A DNA stretch of 52,253 nt from an uncultured Candidatus Saccharibacteria bacterium (GCA_948648655.1 CAPKVJ010000009.1:1-52253); one strand, 5' to 3'. Positions 16,299-24,954 are shown, numbered from the stretch's first letter. Numbers and translations are program-made. Notes: generated from the letters alone by a model not told the origin.

Positions 16299-16545
16299 TG
16301 GTAAAAGTTGACAATCCTAGAATGTTTCTGCTAGAATGGGAATTGTTATATGTTTATTTCTTTCGCTTTTTAGCGAAAGAAATTTTTAGTTTTAAGCTAG
16401 GTTTAAACATATGTAACTCAAGGACTATAGTCATACTTGCAATTCCTCCTTTCTCCCGCCCGACAAAAGATTGGATTATGCCAAAATTCGCCACCTGTGC
16501 ATGAGAGTAGCATACCTATGCCCATCATTACAACCTCTAGACCCA
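16299..16545. repeat. 247-bp duplicated element, copy 2
   Basis: Same content and order as 8187-8433 (constant offset of 8112). Differences seen: GGTGGT for GGTGGC at the left edge and two changes near the right edge. Here it lies between two VR cassettes arranged head to head (VR4 minus, VR5 plus), and the ends carry related inverted sequence (GCTGCGCACAAAA / TTTTGTGCGCAGC). Promoter-like TTGACA/TAGAAT at 16308-16337. Confidence 0.75.
16354..16434 (-). CDS. 26-aa basic peptide ORF, copy 2
   Basis: Identical in sequence to the ORF at 8242-8322, with the same AAAGGAGG. Because the two elements are near identical, conservation of the peptide cannot be separated from conservation of the DNA. 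Confidence 0.35.
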   Translation of the reverse strand: MTIVLELHMFKPSLKLKISFAKKRKK

Positions 16546-16549
16546 CAAA

Positions 16550-16753
16550 GTGGCGAATTTTGTGCGCAGCGGGATTGTTGATATCAAAAATAGTAAATTG
16601 AGGTATTTGGGCGTGATTGGTGCTAATTGGACTTCTATGCCTACTTCTAGCATATATGTCGCTTATGGTTTATTCTTCAGTAATAATCTTATTAATTCTT
16701 CTTATAGACTTGACCGTTATACTGGCTACTCCCTCCGCTGCCTAGCTAGTTAG
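16550..16753 (+). pseudogene. Orphan DGR variable-repeat cassette VR5
   Basis: 67-codon fragment starting GTG GCG AAT TTT GTG CGC AGC (ANFVRSG) and ending SLRCLAS plus stop; repeat proper about 16556-16746. The front half (IVDIKNSKLRYLGVIGANWTSM) aligns to TR's VNINNSKLRNSGQNGYNWSSM, but the middle (FFSNNLINSSY) has lost the SGSGVNPS block and has drifted at non-adenine positions. This is the most decayed cassette. The flank after the stop supplies AGGAGGA for the next small gene. Confidence 0.7.
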
Positions 16754-16784
16754 AGTATAGGTAGTAGGAGGAGAGCAATTCATT

Positions 16785-16958
16785 ATGTATTATGTATTCG
16801 GCGGCGTAATAATCATCGCAGGCACTATGATTGCATTAGCCGGCAATACAGTCGGTGAAGTTGCCAAAGGCGTCACCAAAGGCTTCCGCGAAGGTCTGAA
16901 GGACGGCCCAGAAGACAATAACAAAACTCCCGACTCCAACGACAACAAATCAGAATAA
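16785..16958 (+). CDS. Small single-pass membrane protein
   Basis: 57 aa: an N-terminal hydrophobic helix (VFGGVIIIAGTMIALAG), an amphipathic stretch (GEVAKGVTKGFREGLKDG) and a polar Asn/Asp/Lys tail ending NDNKSE. The RBS AGGAGGA is part of the conserved VR 3' flank (16768-16774), 10-12 nt before the ATG, so the cassette flank may drive its translation. Followed by a hairpin terminator. Not recognised. Confidence 0.55.
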   Translation: MYYVFGGVIIIAGTMIALAGNTVGEVAKGVTKGFREGLKDGPEDNNKTPDSNDNKSE

Positions 16959-16980
16959 CCCATAATATAGACATGGAAAA

Positions 16981-17021
16981 GCCCGGGCGTTAATGCATAT
17001 TCTACGATATGCAACCCGGGT
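16981..17021. terminator. Hairpin between convergent small genes
   Basis: Outer stem GCCCGGG/CCCGGGT, inner stem GCATAT/ATATGC. On the minus strand it ends in CTTTTCC, so it best terminates the gene at 17065-17436; it may serve both directions. Confidence 0.5.
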
Positions 17022-17064
17022 CTTACATCCCCAATATTCAGTTGTCAGCAGTAAGTAAAAATCG

Positions 17065-17436
17065 TCAAAAAATCTTGACTATCCCCTGTGAGGGGATGGA
17101 GGCTATTTCCTCTCCGTCAATAACGATGTCTACCTCGCCTTCATTACCTCCTCCAGGCCAAGTTCTCGCCACGAAAGTGTTCTTTCTGGTGGAAATATAC
17201 GTATAAACCACGTCCGTTATATTTGGACCGTTACACACGCTAAATTCCCCCACGGTGTAGACCTTCCCTGAAGATAAGCACTCTATAAGCTCACGTATGT
17301 TTCCACTGTTTTCTCCCGTCGGGAGAAGCTTATAGAACTCTTCTTTGCTAGCCGACCGCCGGAACTCTTCGTCTTTCATTACAAAAAACTTTAACTCCAC
17401 CATCTGTCCAGTTTCCATGCGAATTTTTTTCATCAT
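17065..17436 (-). CDS. Hypothetical cytoplasmic protein
   Basis: 123 aa from ATG at 17436 (MMKKIRMETGQ), chosen because GGAGG sits 6 nt upstream. It looks like a compact beta-rich domain: VELKFFVMKDEEFRR, a helix with SKEEFYKLLP, then strands KVYTVGEFSV, DVVYTYIS, TFVARTWPGG and EVDIVIDGEEIAS. No known family is recognised. The 300-nt upstream region is rich in hairpins and may form a regulatory leader. Confidence 0.6.
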   Translation of the reverse strand: MMKKIRMETGQMVELKFFVMKDEEFRRSASKEEFYKLLPTGENSGNIRELIECLSSGKVYTVGEFSVCNGPNITDVVYTYISTRKNTFVARTWPGGGNEGEVDIVIDGEEIASIPSQGIVKIF

Positions 17437-17439
17437 ATT

Positions 17440-17745
17440 TTTCCTCCATTCCGACATCCCTCTGGGATGTCAACTATATTTTCATGGGGAGATTCCCCTG
17501 TCTCTCCCTTCCTGTTCTAAAGTGGGGTATTCGCAGACGAACACAATACTCTTTATCTACAAATATCCCACTTTAGCTCGGATAGAGGCTAAATACAGCT
17601 TCAGAAAATATGCGACATAGAGGCAACAACAACCTATACAACTTGCATATTGGGTATTAATGTACTTAAGCTTCTATGACCATGACCTGATTTGGATGAA
17701 TCAGGGGTTATATACATATAACCGTAAGCCTTATCAAGCTCATGC
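17440..17745 (-). promoter_or_regulatory. Hairpin-rich upstream region of the 17065 gene
   Basis: No gene. Minus-strand transcript would contain a long stem formed by 17517-17530 and 17563-17576 (CTAAAGTGGG arms), GACATCCC/GGGATGTC (17454-17472) next to the RBS, and GGGGA/TCCCC (17486-17498). The last two could mask or expose the GGAGG. No known riboswitch consensus recognised. Confidence 0.35.
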
Positions 17746-17823
17746 TCACATTGTAGCACAGATAGACAAAAAAGTCAATACTTTTATGATTATTTTTGCA
17801 TTTTTATCAAATTCATAGTACAG

Positions 17824-18027
17824 AATAACCAGCCCTATAGCTTTTTGATGGACATTCCGCAACTTACGAGCGAGGACTAGGCGGCTTCCGCCCGCAACGA
17901 ATCTCGTAGGAGTCCGATAGAAGAAAGAGTTTACTCTTTCTTCAGAGGCGACGCCCGAGAATCTGAACGAAGTGAAGACGGGACGGAAGAACGCCGTGTT
18001 CATCAGAAAGCTATAGGGCTGGTTATT
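17824..18027. repeat. Palindromic element, intergenic (after RNase J)
   Basis: Outer arms 17824-17844 and 18007-18027 are 21-bp perfect inverted repeats. The left core reads TTCCGCAACTTACGAGCGAGGA then CTAGGCGG..., matching the core pattern of the elements at 40605 and 44770 (TTTCGCAGG.TACG.CCGAGAA). A second perfect hairpin GAAGAAAGAG/CTCTTTCTTC is at 17921-17944. Five bases separate it from the RNase J stop. Confidence 0.7.
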
Positions 18028-18031
18028 GTTG

Positions 18032-20173
18032 CTATACTCTATTTATCACCGGAATCACAATCGGCGTATGCCCCGTCGCGTCAAAGAGAATATGCGTGAC
18101 ATCCTCTTTGATTTCTTCCTTCAAAGCCTTAATATCATCACCTTGCATTTTTTCAGTCCTCACCCGCAAATAATGCCGAATCTTTGCTACCAATTCCTCC
18201 GAATTATCCAAATAGATAAATGCTCGACTCACGATATCTGGCGTTTTCACGAGACGATTATTTTTCTTACTCAAAGTTAGCACCAGGATAAAAATCCCTT
18301 CTCGAGAAATATGAATTCGATCCTTCACTACCGCCTCATGCACTGGCTTATCTGCATCATCAAACAACTTGTTCCCCACTGGCACTCGCCCACATTTCCG
18401 AATCGTCTTATCTGGCATTAACTCCACTACATCGCCATCATCACAAACCAAAATCCGGTCTTTCTTCATGCCAATCACATTTTCCGCCATCTCTGCATTA
18501 TGCTCTAACATATAAAACTCACCATGATATGGCACATAGTTAAGTGGCTTCACCCGCTCAACGAACTCCACATGATCCTCATAATATGCATGCCCCGAAA
18601 GGTGCAATGGCCCCAAGTTCGTAATATGCGTCTTGCCGTTCTGCATCACTTGTGCTCCTTCACGCAGCAAGCCATCTACCGTATTCACCACATGTGGCTC
18701 GTTGCCTGGAATCGGATTACTCGAAAACACTACTACATCACTACTTTTAATCTTGATAAATTTATGCGCTCCAGTCACCATTCGATTAAGTACCGCATTT
18801 AGTTCGCCCTGCGATCCGGTACACACCACCGTAACCTTATCATCCGGCAGCTTCACAATGTCTTCCATCTTCATAATAGTATCTTTTGGCACTTTTATCA
18901 CCCCACTCCGGAGTGCCACTTCAATATTATTAATCATCGAAAAACCAGCGAATGCTACCTTCCTGCCTCGTTTATGCGCTTCCATCAAGATCAGTTCAAT
19001 GCGCTTAATCTGGCTCGAAAAACAGCTCACAATCACTCGTCCATTCGCATAATGATCCATCACTCGGCCCAAATTCTCTCCCACATCATATTCCGAATGT
19101 GGATGCCGACCCGGAGAGTCGATATTTGTGCTCTCGTTCAGCATCAAGGCAATTCCCTCTTTCTTCACAATTTCGTCAATTCGTTCATAATCCGTCTGAA
19201 CCCCCAGTGGCCTATTCTCATGCCGCCAGTCGCCCGAAAGATAAATCGCCCCATTTGGTGTTCGCACTACAATCGCCACATTTCCCGGAATCGAATGTAA
19301 AGTATGAATTAATTCAATACTCAAATGCTCGCTTACCTTGATAATCTCATGCTTCAGCGGGTCTACCACCTGGTAATTTAGCTCCGGCACCTCATCCAGC
19401 TCCGACATCTGTTTCTGAATCATGCCAATCGTAAATTTTGTCGCATAAATCGGCACATACTGACCAAACTTGCTCAAAAGGTGTCGACAAGCCCCAATAT
19501 GATCCAAATGCGCGTGCGTAAAACAAATGGCTTTCACTTTATCCTTATTATCTTCTAAATACTGCACATCTGGCACCATATAATTCACACCCGGATAATC
19601 TGGACCTGCAAATAACGTCCCCATATCCACCAAAACAATCTCATTTTTGTATTCGATAATTGTCATATTTTTACCGATACCAAACTCCCCCACACCACCC
19701 ATCGGAATAATTCGTACCGCTTCCGGATCTGGCCGCGCCGCCTTCAGCTGCGCCGAAGTTACCTGTTTGCCATCATAGCCATTATAGCGACTTTTATTTA
19801 CCGGAATCCCCACAATATGTTGCGTCGCCTGCGCATTCACATCCTGCGACAACATCCTTTGGTGATGCACCATCTCCCCTTTACGCACCGAGACCCCCAG
19901 TCCCACTTTCTTACTCGAAGTTGCAGTCTGCGTCGTTTTCGTACTCTTTGCCGTCTTTGCTGTTTTCTCTACTTTTTTTCCAGTTTTGGTGTTAACCTTC
20001 GTCGTCCTCTTGACAGTACGTCTTACTGCCGCCGCATCCTTCCCTCCCTCTTCAAAGTTTGAATTGAAATTTCGTTTCTGTGCTTCCTCAAACTGTTTTT
20101 TGATGTCCGGCAAACGCTCATCTCTCATCTTCATCAAACGCGCACGCCGCTCATCTTCCTGTTTATTAACCAT
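18032..20173 (-). CDS. rnj: Ribonuclease J with long basic N-terminal extension
   Basis: Metallo-beta-lactamase/beta-CASP ribonuclease with 5'-exo and endo activity in mRNA decay and rRNA maturation. Residues 1-150 are a Lys/Thr-rich disordered extension (KTGKKVEKTAKTAKSTKTT). The MBL domain starts at IIPMGGVGEFGIGKN and has THAHLDHIG as metal ligands; the usual beta-CASP features follow (SCFSSQIKRIELI, VCTGSQGE, HLSGHA near the end). NEST replaces the more common DST(N) in one motif, worth noting but not obviously inactivating. 713 aa is long because of the extension. AAGGAAG precedes the ATG. Confidence 0.93.
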   Translation of the reverse strand: MVNKQEDERRARLMKMRDERLPDIKKQFEEAQKRNFNSNFEEGGKDAAAVRRTVKRTTKVNTKTGKKVEKTAKTAKSTKTTQTATSSKKVGLGVSVRKGEMVHHQRMLSQDVNAQATQHIVGIPVNKSRYNGYDGKQVTSAQLKAARPDPEAVRIIPMGGVGEFGIGKNMTIIEYKNEIVLVDMGTLFAGPDYPGVNYMVPDVQYLEDNKDKVKAICFTHAHLDHIGACRHLLSKFGQYVPIYATKFTIGMIQKQMSELDEVPELNYQVVDPLKHEIIKVSEHLSIELIHTLHSIPGNVAIVVRTPNGAIYLSGDWRHENRPLGVQTDYERIDEIVKKEGIALMLNESTNIDSPGRHPHSEYDVGENLGRVMDHYANGRVIVSCFSSQIKRIELILMEAHKRGRKVAFAGFSMINNIEVALRSGVIKVPKDTIMKMEDIVKLPDDKVTVVCTGSQGELNAVLNRMVTGAHKFIKIKSSDVVVFSSNPIPGNEPHVVNTVDGLLREGAQVMQNGKTHITNLGPLHLSGHAYYEDHVEFVERVKPLNYVPYHGEFYMLEHNAEMAENVIGMKKDRILVCDDGDVVELMPDKTIRKCGRVPVGNKLFDDADKPVHEAVVKDRIHISREGIFILVLTLSKKNNRLVKTPDIVSRAFIYLDNSEELVAKIRHYLRVRTEKMQGDDIKALKEEIKEDVTHILFDATGHTPIVIPVINRV

Positions 20174-20250
20174 ATCTTCCTTTCAATTATTAACCCCCAA
20201 AGTCTTTTTCGCTACCCTCATTATAGCAAAAATCACCAAAAACGCAATAG

Positions 20251-20275
20251 AAAAGACCGGCATTTCGCGCCGGCC
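20251..20275 (-). terminator. Terminator after the 20294 gene
   Basis: GGCCGGC / GCCGGTC with a 7-nt loop, followed on the minus strand by TTTTCTATT. The stem begins 18 nt beyond the stop at 20294. Confidence 0.65.
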
Positions 20276-20293
20276 AGTTCCAACAATTCATTA

Positions 20294-20890
20294 TCACCCC
20301 CTAACCTTAAAGAATCCTATTATCTTCTGCTTACATTGTGCTACTGCCACCATCCTTTCAGTATAACTATCCAAATTCCTTTCTGTAAATCTAGCCCGCA
20401 CGAGAATGATAATCCCCATCAGGACCCAGAGTACAGTCAGCCAACCCGGCCAATTTGACACCGCATTGCCAACCATCAAGTCAGAAACAAACAATCCGAT
20501 AGTCCCAAACCCGATGCACTGCGCACCAATCATTCTATTAACGATACCCGTACTAAAAAATGCATAGCATAGGATTACAGCTGACAAAATCATCGAAGCC
20601 AAAAGCACCACTATTGCTATAGCCAATAATACAACAGACGGTATATCATCATAAACACTCTGCCGTGCTATTACAAAATCGCCCAATAACTTCCCAACAC
20701 TACTTAGCACCATGTACAGTGCAAATACGACTAGACTCACCGGCGAAAATCCATACACGTGTCTCACCGACGACAAGATCTGACGTGTCAACTCGGCATT
20801 TTCTGCCTCAAGTTTAAGTCTTTCTTCATTCAGCCTCTCGTTCTCCGCTGCTGCCTCTTCCTTTAATAAGCTCTTTTTCTCATCATTCAT
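20294..20890 (-). CDS. Four-helix membrane protein with N-terminal coiled coil
   Basis: 198 aa from ATG at 20890, chosen for AAAGGGGG upstream (20 codons later than the longest frame). N-terminal acidic coiled coil (KEEAAAENERLNEERLKLEAENAEL) then four hydrophobic segments at about residues 50-70, 84-104, 112-132 and 147-165, and a basic end (CKQKIIGFFKVRG). No family recognised. Architecture recalls the gene at 38162-38818 (coiled coil plus TM), and both have strong purine-rich RBSs. Confidence 0.65.
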   Translation of the reverse strand: MNDEKKSLLKEEAAAENERLNEERLKLEAENAELTRQILSSVRHVYGFSPVSLVVFALYMVLSSVGKLLGDFVIARQSVYDDIPSVVLLAIAIVVLLASMILSAVILCYAFFSTGIVNRMIGAQCIGFGTIGLFVSDLMVGNAVSNWPGWLTVLWVLMGIIILVRARFTERNLDSYTERMVAVAQCKQKIIGFFKVRG

Positions 20891-21084
20891 GATAATGACC
20901 CCCTTTGCTTTTAATGCATTAAAATACCAAGCGCGCTTGGTATTTTCCAAACTGCTTCGTCTACCATTGTAGCACAGATTTTAATTTTTGTCAAGCACAT
21001 TGACATAATAACAGCAAAAAGTGAGCTAGTAAGCCCACTTTTCACACTTTCGATTATCTAGCTACACAACGCACCGAAGCCCCA

Positions 21085-22752
21085 TCAACGTGCAAGGCAA
21101 CGAGCAGTAGCTCCGGATGTCCGTTTTATAGCACTATACGTTATACCATGATTATCAAAAATCCACGCACTGTGGCTAGAATCCGAAGTCGTCGTCCCCT
21201 GCCACGTACCATAAACTCCATTCTGACCAACAGTAGATAAATACTGGAGCGTCACACCACCCGAATATCGATCATCAATCTCTCCACCACGCACAAAATA
21301 TAATGGCGCTTTAGCAATATCATATTCAGCACCATCAACATTACCCGTCAATGTATCACTCGCCATACCGTATGCACTCACTAATGGATAAAAACTACTA
21401 CCTTCTTTATCTACACCGTGATAACCAGCTGCACTCGGCAATCTCCAACCTTTAGGGCAAATACTGCCCGAATCACTTGTATTATCATACTGGTTAGCAT
21501 GCCCAGCCGTCAGCGCCTCTAAGTTATAATAATTACCTATTAAATAATGCGAATCATAAGTCTTGTTTGCTAGGTCAGCTGTGATATAAGCTATTTGTCC
21601 TGCAGAATTACCTTCGCCAGTCCAAGTTCCATTCTGTGCCTGAAAAGTTGGACTCCAAGAATCATCAATCTGCACTAAATTAACTTCCTTACAGGCAACC
21701 ATATCAGAAATTTGTTCCCCACAACTGATAGCTTCTGCTGGAGTACCCAAAACCCACTGGCCCAAATTCCATGATAAAACAGATGTCGCTGTAAGCCCAC
21801 TTACCGTGTCAGGCACAGACGTTTGCGTCACCTCCGGCGGATACTCGCTACTACTATTCCAATCCGCCGTAATATCCGTATCACTCGCCTTCAGCCCTTC
21901 CGTAGTAATATCCAGTGCTAGATTCTGTGTCATCCAACAGTTACCGTCTTTGAGCTTGGATACCCAGTAGGACTTACTGTCGCGCGTATCGATTAACTGC
22001 TTGGTATAACCTTCAGCCGTATTCGCACAAATCTCACTATTCATATCCTGCATGAAGCTTAAGTCCGATAAACTAGATATTACCTTTGGATTAGCTACCA
22101 CCGATACAAGGACGTCATTATAGTATGTTCCACTAGCTAGTGTATTATCAATATGTGCCCCAAACCCCAAATTATAGCTATCCGTATTTGTACTAGCAGC
22201 GGTACTCTTGATTGCTGTATCGCTGCTAGTTGGTACTGGCTTATACGTTGAAGCTTCCGTTACCGTATTAGTGTCTAGCGTATATCCCCATGTATTGCCC
22301 GTAAAGCTACTTCCTACAGTATTAGCCGTGATAGAGTTAATCACTTGCCCACCAGTTACCTTATCATTATTTAGAGTACTCTTGCCATCTGCAGTCTGCA
22401 TATAGATACTATAGCCAGTAGGGTTATTAGTCATAACACCTAGCTTTGCTGTGCCATAGCTGAATGTCCCTGCACTGTCAGGCGAGATCTCCATCTCTAC
22501 CTTTGGGTCTAGACTTACAGCCAGCGTCGCTGCAGCATCTACTGTAACCGTAGTATTAGCTGACCTTGTAGTATTGTCTAATGCATTAGTGGAGGAAGAT
22601 ACCATTGGACAAATCATCATTACTCCCAGCATACTAGTCAGACCAATACTTACTCCTCCTACTATTCTCCAGTATTTATCATAAGTTGTTAATTTTTTCG
22701 CAGTTTGGCTTCCACACCTTATTCTTTTGCTGGTTAGAGTACGTCGTCGCAC
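21085..22752 (-). CDS. FISUMP-domain surface protein (full length)
   Basis: 555 aa. A basic N-terminus and membrane helix (about residues 30-52) precede a TM7-style beta domain (SLDPKVEMEISPDSAGTFSYG...). The second half is a FISUMP-type (Fibrobacter succinogenes major paralogous) domain: YTKQLIDTRDSKSYWVSKLKDGNCWMTQNL, then ICPKGWRLPSA. The C-terminus APLYFVRGGEI...ARCLAR is homologous to the VR cassettes, so this protein shows what the missing N-termini of those fragments should look like. It is not itself a DGR target at present: its DNA does not match TR and it lacks the conserved 3' flank. Start GTG with GAGGAGG 8 nt upstream. Preceded by structured leader RNA copy B. Confidence 0.85.
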   Translation of the reverse strand: MRRRTLTSKRIRCGSQTAKKLTTYDKYWRIVGGVSIGLTSMLGVMMICPMVSSSTNALDNTTRSANTTVTVDAAATLAVSLDPKVEMEISPDSAGTFSYGTAKLGVMTNNPTGYSIYMQTADGKSTLNNDKVTGGQVINSITANTVGSSFTGNTWGYTLDTNTVTEASTYKPVPTSSDTAIKSTAASTNTDSYNLGFGAHIDNTLASGTYYNDVLVSVVANPKVISSLSDLSFMQDMNSEICANTAEGYTKQLIDTRDSKSYWVSKLKDGNCWMTQNLALDITTEGLKASDTDITADWNSSSEYPPEVTQTSVPDTVSGLTATSVLSWNLGQWVLGTPAEAISCGEQISDMVACKEVNLVQIDDSWSPTFQAQNGTWTGEGNSAGQIAYITADLANKTYDSHYLIGNYYNLEALTAGHANQYDNTSDSGSICPKGWRLPSAAGYHGVDKEGSSFYPLVSAYGMASDTLTGNVDGAEYDIAKAPLYFVRGGEIDDRYSGGVTLQYLSTVGQNGVYGTWQGTTTSDSSHSAWIFDNHGITYSAIKRTSGATARCLAR

Positions 22753-23192
22753 TAAAGGCCTCCTCTAGGTTTATGCACTTCAAAATCCAGCCCCACTCGC
22801 TTGACTTATCGAGGCTTGATTGAAGCTAATTGTTTATATTGGCACCTTACGGGTCGCTATGAGAAAGGCTCGTAGTATTTCTCCTCTCCCATGATCTAGA
22901 TGAGACTAAACATATAAGGTCATTTAGTCGTAACAAAGGACTATCACGGAAGAAGATTACTTATGTGCCGCGCTCCAGATTATTGGTTAGTATAGAGCTA
23001 TCGCTCCATACTAACCAATAATACAAAAAGCGACACCGCAAGGTGTCTAATCTATTCACAATCGCATAAACAAGTTGAACTCGTAAAAGATGATTGTTTA
23101 GCGGTGTCGCTTATCACCATCTTTTAGTCCACGCCCAACAGATGCGATTGTTGAATGTACGAATCAAAAACTGATTGTGATAGACTAGACAC
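22753..23192 (-). ncRNA. Structured leader RNA, copy B, upstream of the FISUMP gene
   Basis: Promoter -10 TATAAT at 23202-23197 puts the start near 23190. Core RNA (23192-23023): closing helix 23186-23192 with 23043-23049, continuing TCTAT/ATAGA and ACAATC/GATTGT; hairpin 23118-23125 with 23085-23092; its loop carries GCGGTGTCGCTT (plus strand 23101-23112), complementary to AAGCGACACCGC at 23028-23039, followed by a T-run. Helix sequences differ from copy A while pairing is kept, whereas the loop and terminator strand are identical. Downstream, a long hairpin (about 22984-23021), a conserved block (22914-22940) and the FISUMP start codon follow. Inferred: a cis-regulatory leader in which the loop competes with the terminator hairpin. 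Confidence 0.65.
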
Positions 23193-23226
23193 TATTATTA
23201 TATCACGCTTATCCTAAAATCACCAA

Positions 23227-23255
23227 AAAACTGTTGTAAAATACACAACAGTTTT
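23227..23255 (-). terminator. Terminator after parB
   Basis: AAAACTGTTGT / ACAACAGTTTT with a 7-nt loop, T-run extended by TTGG on the minus strand. Followed at once by the promoter of leader RNA copy B. Confidence 0.75.
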
Positions 23256-23264
23256 CCTGTCCCC

Positions 23265-24098
23265 TTATAGCTTCTTCAACAGTTCTCTCAATTCTTCATC
23301 AGTCTTTGCACTAAAAGTCACGCTCCTCCCCCGCACACGCACCTCCGCACCATATTTCTTACAAAGCTTCGCCTCTTCCTTGACAAAACTATTCACTTTC
23401 ACTGCTTCAACCGAGCTCTTCTTCCGCTTCGACGCAATATATCGCTCCACTGCCCGCGTCGACCAACCATCCTTAATAATACGCGGCAAAACTTCCTGCA
23501 CTACCTTTGGATCTGCCGAAATCAACGGTCGCATCGGACCTTCCGGCAGATGATGTTCCTGCATCGCCTTTTTCACTTCCTCAGGCAGCTTCAACAGCCT
23601 CATCGTATTCACGACGCTAGTCTTGCTCTTCCCCACCCGCTTTGCAATTTCTTCATCTGTTAGATTAAACTGATTTTTTAATTTCGCATACGCTGTTGCT
23701 AGTTCAATTGCGCTCAAATCTTCACGTTGTGCATTTTCAATAATCGCTAACTCCAACCGATTTTGGTCACTCAAACTCCGCACAATCGCCGGAATCGTCT
23801 CCTTGCCTGCCAACTTCGACGCTCGCCAACGCCTTTCCCCAGCGACAATTTGGTATTTCTTCCCCTTCTTCGTTACAACAATCGGCGACACTACACCTTG
23901 CTCTCGAATCGAATCCGCAAGCTCCACCAGCGCTTCTTCGTCAAACCCCTTGCGTGGCTGCCCGCTGTCGCGTACAACTTCGTCCAGCTTCAACTCGACC
24001 AAACTGCTTACGTCCTCATCCACTTCACGCGTTGCATCAAATTCTTCTTCCACCCAATCCGTAGGAATTAAGCTATCAAATCCTCTACCTAGTGCCAT
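23265..24098 (-). CDS. parB: Chromosome-partitioning protein ParB
   Basis: CTP-dependent DNA clamp that loads at parS and positions the origin region. 277 aa with the ParB N-terminal domain (LKLDEVVRDSGQPRKGFDEEALVELADSI, then the CTP motif GERRWRASKLAG), a central helix-turn-helix (LTDEEIAKRVGKSKTSVVNTMRLLKLP) and a C-terminal dimer domain. Its start overlaps the parA stop by one base, so they are translationally coupled. Confidence 0.96.
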   Translation of the reverse strand: MALGRGFDSLIPTDWVEEEFDATREVDEDVSSLVELKLDEVVRDSGQPRKGFDEEALVELADSIREQGVVSPIVVTKKGKKYQIVAGERRWRASKLAGKETIPAIVRSLSDQNRLELAIIENAQREDLSAIELATAYAKLKNQFNLTDEEIAKRVGKSKTSVVNTMRLLKLPEEVKKAMQEHHLPEGPMRPLISADPKVVQEVLPRIIKDGWSTRAVERYIASKRKKSSVEAVKVNSFVKEEAKLCKKYGAEVRVRGRSVTFSAKTDEELRELLKKL

Positions 24099-24865
24099 TA
24101 TACTTCCACCCTTTCCATCACTTCTTTTGCGAAATCTTTATATGCCTTTGCCCCCTTGCTAAACTTATCATACGCCCCCACTGGTACTCCATGACTCGGC
24201 GCTTCCGCTACTCGTACATTACGCGGGATCGTCGCCCGAAACACCTTATCCTTGAAATATTTCTTCACTTCCTCCAACACTTCTGCACTCAAACTTGTTC
24301 GTTTATCATACATCGTCGCGAGCACCCCAAGCAACTTCAGCTGTGGATTCATCGCCTTCTTTACCATCGCCATACTTTCAAGTAATTGCGCTACGCCCTC
24401 CAAAGCATAAAACTCCGTCTGCACCGGCAAAATCAAATAATCCGCCGCAATCATCCCGTTCACTGTAAGAAGCGACAAACTCGGCGGTGAATCTATAATA
24501 ATATAATCATAATCTCCCGCCACGCCCTGTAATACTTTTTTCAATGTCCCAAATTTTTGTTTCATACCCACCATCTCCACTTCTGCATTCGCCAGCTGCG
24601 GCGTCGTTGGTGCTAAATCAAAATTCTTAAACTCCGTCGGGCGAATCACATTCATAAAATCTGCCGCCCCTAGCATCACTTCCGTCATACTATCAGCTAA
24701 TTCACCCTTATCGACCCCCAAGCCACTCGTAGCATTCCCTTGCGGATCCAAATCCACTAGCAAAACTCGCTGTTTCGCCTTCGCCAGAAAATACGCCAAA
24801 TTAACCGACGTCGTCGTCTTTCCTACGCCTCCCTTTTGATTCGTAATACAAATCACCTTTGCCAT
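24098..24865 (-). CDS. parA: Chromosome-partitioning ATPase ParA/Soj
   Basis: Walker-type ATPase that works with ParB in segregation. 255 aa with a deviant Walker A (QKGGVGKTTTSVNLA), Walker A' region LLVDLDPQGNATSGLG and switch DYIIIDSPPSLSLLT. The start at 24865 gives the canonical MAKVICITNQKGG; TATAAT lies 10 nt upstream (24881-24876), so the 5' UTR is nearly absent. Confidence 0.97.
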   Translation of the reverse strand: MAKVICITNQKGGVGKTTTSVNLAYFLAKAKQRVLLVDLDPQGNATSGLGVDKGELADSMTEVMLGAADFMNVIRPTEFKNFDLAPTTPQLANAEVEMVGMKQKFGTLKKVLQGVAGDYDYIIIDSPPSLSLLTVNGMIAADYLILPVQTEFYALEGVAQLLESMAMVKKAMNPQLKLLGVLATMYDKRTSLSAEVLEEVKKYFKDKVFRATIPRNVRVAEAPSHGVPVGAYDKFSKGAKAYKDFAKEVMERVEV

Positions 24866-24928
24866 AACTACTTTCATTATAGCACAAAATCCCCCCTTCA
24901 CACATATTTTTACTGCCCTACACCCTTC

Positions 24929-24953
24929 AAAAAATCCCCTCTCGGGGATTTTT
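24929..24953 (-). terminator. Terminator after rplU
   Basis: AAAAATCCCC / GGGGATTTTT with the loop GAGA on the minus strand; starts directly after the rplU stop. Confidence 0.75.
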
Positions 24954-24954
24954 C

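Noticed and set aside
17746..18003. 85-codon minus-strand frame after RNase J
   Set aside because: It lies inside the palindromic element and its hairpins, with no start signal; a by-product of the repeat.
21085..22752. Full-length FISUMP gene as a current DGR target
   Set aside because: Protein tip is homologous, but the DNA shows no gap-free match to TR, and the IMH and 3' flank are missing.
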